Source: Natrialba sp. SSL1 (lineage in GTDB: Archaea; Halobacteriota; Halobacteria; Halobacteriales; Natrialbaceae). From it: DNA of 55,246 bases. The translations under genes were made by a program, and so were the position numbers. Below, piece by piece: positions 52,933-55,246 of the stretch; within the stretch, counting starts at the first letter, position 1; each line of letters opens with the position of its first letter. The stretch covers positions 1 through 55,246 of the forward strand of contig NZ_MASN01000016.1 of the NCBI RefSeq assembly GCF_001861355.1. Direction: 5' to 3'. The notes below the pieces were generated by a model. That model had not been told where the DNA came from, ran no database searches, and saw nothing but the letters and a program-made list of their open reading frames with translations.

Positions 52933-54861
52933 TCACTCCGAGAGCGCCGCCGACACTGCGTCCTCGCCACCAACGATCGGCAGACGGACCGTACTCTTCG
53001 AGAGATCGAGCGAGATTTCGACGCGCGTCTCCGGTGGCTGGAGCATTCCGTGACCGGGATCGGTCGATAACAACACAATCCCAAGCCGGGAGCCCGCATC
53101 GAAGACTCGATCGGCCGCCTGCAGGTTGAACTCGACGTGATACGGCCGCCCCGGCGGGTGCAACGCGAACGTCTCGCTTACCGACTTCCGATTCTGTGGG
53201 TTCATCCAGCCCCGATTGACGATCTCAGCCTCGCCAGCTGCGTCGTACTCAACCAGCAACGCCGTCACGTTCGCGGCCGGTTCGTCGAACGACAGCGTCA
53301 GGTCCGGAATCACAGTCCCGCTGAGTCGCACGTCTTCAGACAGCGGTTCGGTCGTGTAGACGAGCCGATTGTCGGACTCGTCAGCGTTTGCGTGCGTCTC
53401 GATGAAGATATCGGGGTCGTCGACCAGCGACTCCGTTACCGGCGGCCCGGTGGGGGACTCGAGTGTCAGTCCGCCCTGGGTTTGGCCGCCGGGTGCGAAC
53501 GAGAGGTCGACGTGCTCGGTATCGGGGTGTGGCCAGTCGGCTTCGGCGGCCAGCGAGCCGTCCTCTCGTTCGACCGTGATCGGCGGCTCGTCCATCACGT
53601 CGTTTTCGACGTCGAACAGCCAGTAGGTGTACCAGCGGTTGAGGAGGTCGACCCAGGCATCTTCGTCGACACCGCGGCTGAGTGGGTCGGAGTGGCCACC
53701 CTGGTGAAGCCACATTCGGTAGGGCTTGTCGTGCTCTCTGAGCTGGTCGACCAGTTTCGAGGCGTTCGAGGTTTCGACGTTGAAGTCGTAGAGCCCGTGA
53801 CAGATGAGCACGCCGCAATCGACGTTCTCGACATCCGGGAGGTAGTTGCGTTCGTGCCACCAGTCGTTGTAGTTGCCTGTTGTCCGATCTTGCCCGCTCT
53901 CGACGAGATCTCTGGCGGGCTCACAGAGTTCGCCGTTCTCGCGGCTCATAATGTAGTCGAACAGGCCGCCCATGTCCAGACTCGACGCAACGTGGCCGTT
54001 CGCTCGATAGTAGTCGTACCAGTTCGAAATCGCGACGATGGGGACGATCGCCTCCAGACCGTCGACGCCGGTCGAGGCGACACCGTTTGCGAGCGTGCCG
54101 TTGTACGAGATGCCCATCATTCCGGCGCTACCGGTCGTCCAGTCCGCCTCGACCGTCTGGCCGCCCTCTCGTGCGTCGTAGGCGTCCGCCCGCCCGTTGA
54201 GCCAGTCGACGACGGTTCTGATCCCCTCGATTTCGGTGTCACCGCCGACGTCGGGACAGCCAGTCGACTGTTCCGTGCCGATGGAGGCTGGATAGGCCCA
54301 GATGAAGCCACACTGGAGCAGTTCGTCTTCGAAGGCCGACGGACCGATCTGGGGCGTCTCACCGCCGGTGAATTCGGCGAGATCCGAGTAGTCGTCGTAC
54401 ACCTCCCGTGACCGATCTTCCGGGCCGCCGTCGAGGTCGCGTCCCGGTTTGTCGGGCTCGTACAGTTCCTCGTTCGGAGAGTATCCCCAGGCCGGCTGGT
54501 CCGGCCCGTAGTACGGACTCGGTTGGATAACGACTGGCAGCTGGAGAGCAGTATTCACCGTCGACGCTGGCCGCGCGATTTCGACGTGTACGCGGTCCGG
54601 CTCGCCGGTCCCGTCAGTGTCGAGCGATGTTTCGACCCAGTAATCCTCGCGGATCACGTCATCGTCGGCGAAGACCGGTTGTGCGCGTCCATCCTCGAAC
54701 GTCGGTTCGGCATCGATGGAGTCGGCGTCGGCAGCGGCTGGTATCGTCGCACCCGCTATCGCACCAGCCGCGACGGCCGTCTGCAGTACTCGCCGTCGCG
54801 TCGTTCCCCGCCCTCGCGTCTGCGATTCTTCGTCACCGTTTCCATCACGTGTTGCTGACAT
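52933..54861 (-). CDS. Tat-exported S15/CocE-type peptidase or acyl hydrolase
   Basis: A 642-residue secreted serine hydrolase. Tat signal TRRRVLQTAVAAGAIAGAT near the N-terminus, then mature DSIDAEP. The X-Pro dipeptidyl-peptidase (S15) pattern is seen in ISYNGTLANG with the nucleophile Ser at about 252 (GMMGISYNGT), Asp in HGLYDFNVET (~355) and His in LHQGGHSDP (~390), then a C-terminal jelly-roll domain (~500-640, LHPPGRPYHVEFNL, GSRLGIVLLSTDP). The ATG at 54861 is chosen over a TTG two codons up. Activity on Xaa-Pro peptides is likely; an esterase role is possible. Confidence 0.9.
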   Translation of the reverse strand: MSATRDGNGDEESQTRGRGTTRRRVLQTAVAAGAIAGATIPAAADADSIDAEPTFEDGRAQPVFADDDVIREDYWVETSLDTDGTGEPDRVHVEIARPASTVNTALQLPVVIQPSPYYGPDQPAWGYSPNEELYEPDKPGRDLDGGPEDRSREVYDDYSDLAEFTGGETPQIGPSAFEDELLQCGFIWAYPASIGTEQSTGCPDVGGDTEIEGIRTVVDWLNGRADAYDAREGGQTVEADWTTGSAGMMGISYNGTLANGVASTGVDGLEAIVPIVAISNWYDYYRANGHVASSLDMGGLFDYIMSRENGELCEPARDLVESGQDRTTGNYNDWWHERNYLPDVENVDCGVLICHGLYDFNVETSNASKLVDQLREHDKPYRMWLHQGGHSDPLSRGVDEDAWVDLLNRWYTYWLFDVENDVMDEPPITVEREDGSLAAEADWPHPDTEHVDLSFAPGGQTQGGLTLESPTGPPVTESLVDDPDIFIETHANADESDNRLVYTTEPLSEDVRLSGTVIPDLTLSFDEPAANVTALLVEYDAAGEAEIVNRGWMNPQNRKSVSETFALHPPGRPYHVEFNLQAADRVFDAGSRLGIVLLSTDPGHGMLQPPETRVEISLDLSKSTVRLPIVGGEDAVSAALSE

Positions 54862-54959
54862 ACACAATCACAAACATGATCGTGCGTGTTAACAATTACC
54901 TTCAGAAACTACTGGCGGTGTGGAGCTCGTGCCCGAGGACGGCTATCTCAACGCGTCGA

Positions 54960-55246
54960 TTACGCGGGAACGGTGGTCGCGATGTAGCAGTGCGACGATG
55001 GTGCGGACGTCTCGGTTGCAATCGAACCGCCAGAAAAGACGTTCGCGACGAGTGTGTTCAGCGCGAGAAAGGCATCGTCGCGGTAGGTTGCATCAAGCCA
55101 GCCCAGCTCGCGAGCGGTTTCGATTCCGCGAGCGGTGTCTGGCATCCCACTATCGTCGACCCATCCGCGAACGCGCCCACGTGGAATCTCTTGCGCGTTC
55201 GAGATCGCGTACGAGCCCTTGTCCGGGTGCTGACTCGCGTAGCGCA
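54960..55246 (-). CDS. C-terminal fragment of an unidentified gene, cut by the window edge
   Basis: The minus strand is open from the right edge for 94 codons to the TAA at 54960-54962. It reads RYASQHPDKGSYAISNAQ, then EIPRGRVRGWVDD, LGWLDATYRDDAFLALNT and LVANVFSGGSIATET. The HPDKGS/RGRVRGW/SGGSI pattern recalls the N-terminal helix-turn-helix-like module of haloarchaeal homing-endonuclease-type proteins, which normally continue for much longer. If so, this copy is truncated shortly after SGGSI. That assignment is memory-based and weak; the gene start is outside the window. Confidence 0.4.
   Translation of the reverse strand, partial: RYASQHPDKGSYAISNAQEIPRGRVRGWVDDSGMPDTARGIETARELGWLDATYRDDAFLALNTLVANVFSGGSIATETSAPSSHCYIATTVPA

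Overview
The window reads as chromosomal DNA of an extremely halophilic archaeon (class Halobacteria, probably Natrialbaceae-like; the genus cannot be fixed from sequence alone). The evidence is high GC with GC-rich third codon positions, very acidic proteins with Asp/Glu-rich low-complexity tails, twin-arginine signal peptides, TATA-like boxes 25-30 nt upstream of start codons (leaderless transcripts), a glycerol-1-phosphate dehydrogenase, an archaeal-type prolyl-tRNA synthetase and a fused folate enzyme FolC-FolP.

Layout. 1-7 kb: the end of an ABC-2 permease that looks frameshifted, divergent from its ATPase; then a + strand run with a membrane protein, the FolCP fusion, an acidic membrane protein and a six-hairpin glycosidase-like protein. 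7-12.3 kb: a 48-codon small ORF just ahead of a YeiH-family transporter, then a tight pstS-pstC-pstA-pstB phosphate operon with no phoU. 12.3-15.2 kb: an unrecognised hydrolase-like protein and a stand-alone trpB. 15.2-18.3 kb: an AT-richer accessory island between the convergent ends of trpB and a HIT gene, bounded by similar inverted IS-end-like sequences. It holds a truncated HAD-hydrolase fragment fused to a GC hairpin, a GNAT acetyltransferase, a NUDIX hydrolase and a methyltransferase. 18.3-23.2 kb: HIT protein, glycosyltransferase, then a cluster of highly charged envelope proteins (a Lys/Asp/Glu polyampholyte, a Ser/Asp/Glu-rich single-TM protein, and a 37-residue membrane peptide coupled to it). 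23.4-28.7 kb: S9 peptidase, a flippase-like membrane protein, glycerol-1-phosphate dehydrogenase and an NAD-dependent epimerase-type protein. 28.9-31.6 kb: a 595-residue Arg/Asp/Gln/Gly-rich disordered protein and an AhpD-like protein. 32-38.7 kb: glutamate synthase large subunit and ProRS. 38.9-43.7 kb: secreted alpha-amylase with a starch-binding domain, quinone oxidoreductase, a Tat-exported protein with a small coupled ORF, and a lipoprotein. 43.8-55 kb: NUDIX, class III aminotransferase, CBS protein, TPP-dependent enzyme, MFS and APC transporters, a membrane protein, a secreted S15-type peptidase and the end of an unidentified gene.

How the genes fit together. Most genes are housekeeping or transport. 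The parts least explained by known families are the charged low-complexity protein group (20.2-23.2 kb and 28.9-30.7 kb), the inverted-repeat-bounded island, three small ORFs placed for translational coupling or co-transcription, and a window-wide palindromic octamer, ACTCGAGT. I found 37 copies of the octamer by eye, where fewer than one would be expected from base composition.
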